From: Bacteroidota bacterium
GTDB lineage: Bacteria > Bacteroidota > Bacteroidia > Bacteroidales > UBA1556
Length of the DNA: 7,161 nt
Assembly: GCA_003973505.1 (NCBI GenBank)
Contig: QNXT01000306.1
Span: 1 to 7,161 of the forward strand
Direction of reading: 5' to 3'
The notes below the pieces were generated by a model that ran no database searches, was not told the DNA's origin, and worked only from the letters and a program-made list of their open reading frames with translations. Both the position numbers and the translations under genes were made by a program. Shown one piece after another: positions 5,849 to 7,161 of this stretch (position 1 is the first letter of the stretch; each line of letters starts with the position of its first letter).

Positions 5849-6355
5849 ATGAGAACCCGACTTACAAAAGAAGACAAAGAGTTTATTAACTACCAAATGC
5901 GTGGTGCAAAGGTATTAGCCTTTCTGATTATTTCTTTTGGAGGATTTTATAATTTTTTCTATTTTTCTATTCCTGAGTTTCAAATCCCCAACATATTTCT
6001 ATTGTTAATTGATTTGGGGGTATTGCTTTTTGCCTGGCTAGTTTATTATTATGGCACTCGTAAGTACTACCTTGATTTGCAAGAGGATTATAAAAATATT
6101 AAATTGGCAAAGATTATGAAAAAGGAGTCGTATGAATCTTTTGAAACAGGTAGTGGATCTTTGTATATTCCTGTATTGGGCAATCTTTTTCCAAAATTGT
6201 TTAGTCTTGATATGAAATCGAAGAATCGATATTACTTTTTTGTCAATAATACTCGGATGCGTGTGGATGCGGATTCTTATAATAGGTTTAAAGAAGGTGA
6301 TGAGTATAAGATGTATTATACCCCTGTAAGTGGAATTCGGATTTCGGAATTATAG
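5849..6355 (+). CDS. Two-transmembrane protein of unknown function
   Basis: I do not recognise a named family. The 168-residue protein starts with a charged cytoplasmic-looking segment (MRTRLTKEDKEF). It has two hydrophobic spans at about 20-40 and 48-68 separated by a short SIPEFQIPN turn, and then a lysine-rich stretch from 71 that suggests both ends face the cytoplasm. The soluble C-terminal part (about 100-168) looks beta-rich and ends in a patterned block RYYFFVNNTRMRVDADSYNRF...YKMYYTPVSGIRISEL. The spacing of YY and TPVSG near the end recalls small membrane proteins of unknown function, but that is weak. I chose the ATG at 5849 over the in-frame TTG at 5843 because it adds only two residues less and lies well placed behind the promoter box. 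It is a single-gene unit after a terminator. Confidence 0.85.
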   Translation: MRTRLTKEDKEFINYQMRGAKVLAFLIISFGGFYNFFYFSIPEFQIPNIFLLLIDLGVLLFAWLVYYYGTRKYYLDLQEDYKNIKLAKIMKKESYESFETGSGSLYIPVLGNLFPKLFSLDMKSKNRYYFFVNNTRMRVDADSYNRFKEGDEYKMYYTPVSGIRISEL

Positions 6356-6745
6356 TATGTATCGCTGATTTATTTTAATCCTCAGTTTCCAGTTACTATT
6401 TAGTATGATAAAACATAGTAATGATAAAGGTTTACGACACCTTCTTTTATAACCTTTGTGTCACTTTGTGCTACTTCGTGTAACTCTGTGTAATAATTAT
6501 TTACGTTGGCTATACCACAAAGATTCACAAACCTGTCTTCCGAAGGTAGAGAAGGCGCAAAGGTTCGCAAAGAAAACATTTAGATTTAATGATTTAACAC
6601 TAGACTTATGACGAATAAAATTTCTTAAAGAAACTGATTAGATACAGTTTTCCTAAATCTATGTTGAATATTTTCTCCGAATATCAAATAGCCTTTTCTG
6701 CGAAAACCAGAGAAACTTATCTGTCGAAGATAGGTGTGCGAGAAA
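6356..6745. other. Intergenic region between convergent genes, with 10-bp-period repeats
   Basis: No coding potential is visible in these 390 bp between the end of the two-TM gene and the end of the beta-mannosidase gene, which converge here. The stretch contains the decamer repeats at 6453-6572. It also has a weak hairpin AAGGT/ACCTT (6427-6431 with 6439-6443) followed by CTTTTAT, which could end the two-TM transcript. I see no RNA gene and nothing recognisable between 6580 and 6745. Confidence 0.65.
6453..6572. repeat. Decamer-period repeats in inverted arrangement
   Basis: On the plus strand four consecutive 10-bp units, CTTTGTGTCA, CTTTGTGCTA, CTTCGTGTAA and CTCTGTGTAA, span 6454-6493. 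On the minus strand related units recur: CTTTGCGAAC and CTTTGCGCCT (6572 down to 6553), then GTTTGTGAAT and CTTTGTGGTA (6532 down to 6513). Left and right halves thus face each other as a degenerate inverted repeat of CTTTGTG-like units with a period close to one DNA turn. Such CTTTGTG/CTTTGCG runs are, to my knowledge, found as dispersed non-coding repeats in several bacterial phyla including Bacteroidota. No function is known to me. Confidence 0.75.
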
Positions 6746-7161
6746 TTATTTCTGCAATACCCCATTCAATGTCCGCCACTTTATATCAATTTGCTTATCC
6801 GATTTAATAGTCGAGCTCCACTGTTCACCGGGAGCAATGTCAAAGTTATTGGAACCAAAGTTGCCCGCTTTGCCATCAGCACGAGTAAACCAGATATTTC
6901 GTATAAGCGTATGGGATTTTATATGAATCCTCGTTTCGCCATTTTTAAAACTTTGGCTTATCTCCATATCCGCTTTAGGGAGTTCCAAATCCTTGTCTTT
7001 GGCCAAATAGATAAATTCTCGATTGAGCAAGCTCCCGTCAAATAATAAGTATTCGGCCATAATAAACTGCTTATGAGGATTGATTTTCGTGGTGTTTAAC
7101 TTATATTGCAATTTGGATGCCTTCCCATTTTGTAAAGCTAAAATTGTAGTATCAAAAGAGG
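6746..7161 (-). CDS. GH2-family beta-mannosidase, C-terminal part (start outside window)
   Basis: The reading frame enters from the right edge without a start codon and ends at a TAA (6746-6748), giving 137 residues. They resemble the C-terminal Ig-like domain of glycoside hydrolase family 2 beta-mannosidases, which release mannose from beta-linked manno-oligosaccharides. The clearest sign is the block NREFIYLAKDKDLELPKADM, which corresponds to the family's characteristic N-R-N-x-x-Y-F-x-x-P-K-D-L-x-L-P-K pattern. Two further signs are FTRADGKAGNFGSNNFDIAP, with the usual PGE turn after it, and a final Ig strand IDIKWRTLNG. The catalytic (alpha/beta)8 domain is not in the window, so activity and export cannot be judged. 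An ATG-less internal TTG at 7109-7111 is not a real start, since the frame is open upstream with family-like sequence. Confidence 0.85.
   Translation of the reverse strand, partial: SFDTTILALQNGKASKLQYKLNTTKINPHKQFIMAEYLLFDGSLLNREFIYLAKDKDLELPKADMEISQSFKNGETRIHIKSHTLIRNIWFTRADGKAGNFGSNNFDIAPGEQWSSTIKSDKQIDIKWRTLNGVLQK

Noticed and set aside
6734..7045. Plus-strand open frame of 103 codons at the right end
   Set aside because: It is antisense to the beta-mannosidase C-terminus, which has clear family motifs; the plus frame has none.

Overview
The window looks like a chromosomal segment of a Bacteroidota bacterium, possibly of the marine Marinilabiliales/Bacteroidales type, although the family is inferred only. 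Three things point there. Promoter-like TAnnTTTG boxes lie just upstream of three transcription units. Start codons are preceded by A-rich leaders without Shine-Dalgarno sequences. The gene content fits too: a DUF3127 protein, an exported PepC-type peptidase, and a small cyclophilin of the kind common in this phylum. I see no transposase, phage gene, CRISPR array, rRNA or tRNA.

Left half (1-4345, all minus strand): a co-directional series reads cdd (cytidine deaminase), a ChaN/Tiki-like protein, an exported C1-family aminopeptidase (PepC/bleomycin hydrolase type), thiL (thiamine-monophosphate kinase), then the 5' part of ccmB (heme exporter permease), which runs off the left edge. The gaps cdd-chaN, chaN-pepC and pepC-thiL are 6, 46 and 4 bp, so these four are probably one operon read from a promoter near 4364-4371. 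Between thiL and ccmB lies an array of about nineteen degenerate heptamers (550-683) that reaches into the apparent GTG start of ccmB.

Middle (4346-4912): a 567-bp divergent intergenic region. It holds a symmetric cluster of three palindromes (4536-4625) resembling a REP-type dispersed element, two candidate plus-strand promoters, and a possible 41-codon leader ORF overlapping the start of the next gene.

Right half: a plus-strand pair encodes a cyclophilin peptidyl-prolyl isomerase and a DUF3127 protein. The latter ends in an SSB-like acidic tip (DDLPF). The pair is closed by a rho-independent terminator. A new promoter sits immediately after it and drives a two-transmembrane protein of unknown function. 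A further non-coding stretch (6356-6745) contains 10-bp-period repeats in inverted orientation. The right edge carries the C-terminal end of a minus-strand GH2 beta-mannosidase.

The genes are mostly household metabolism: pyrimidine salvage, thiamine activation, heme delivery for cytochrome c, protein folding and peptide turnover. The least-explained items are the DUF3127 protein with its SSB-like tail, the two-TM protein, and the three kinds of repeat.
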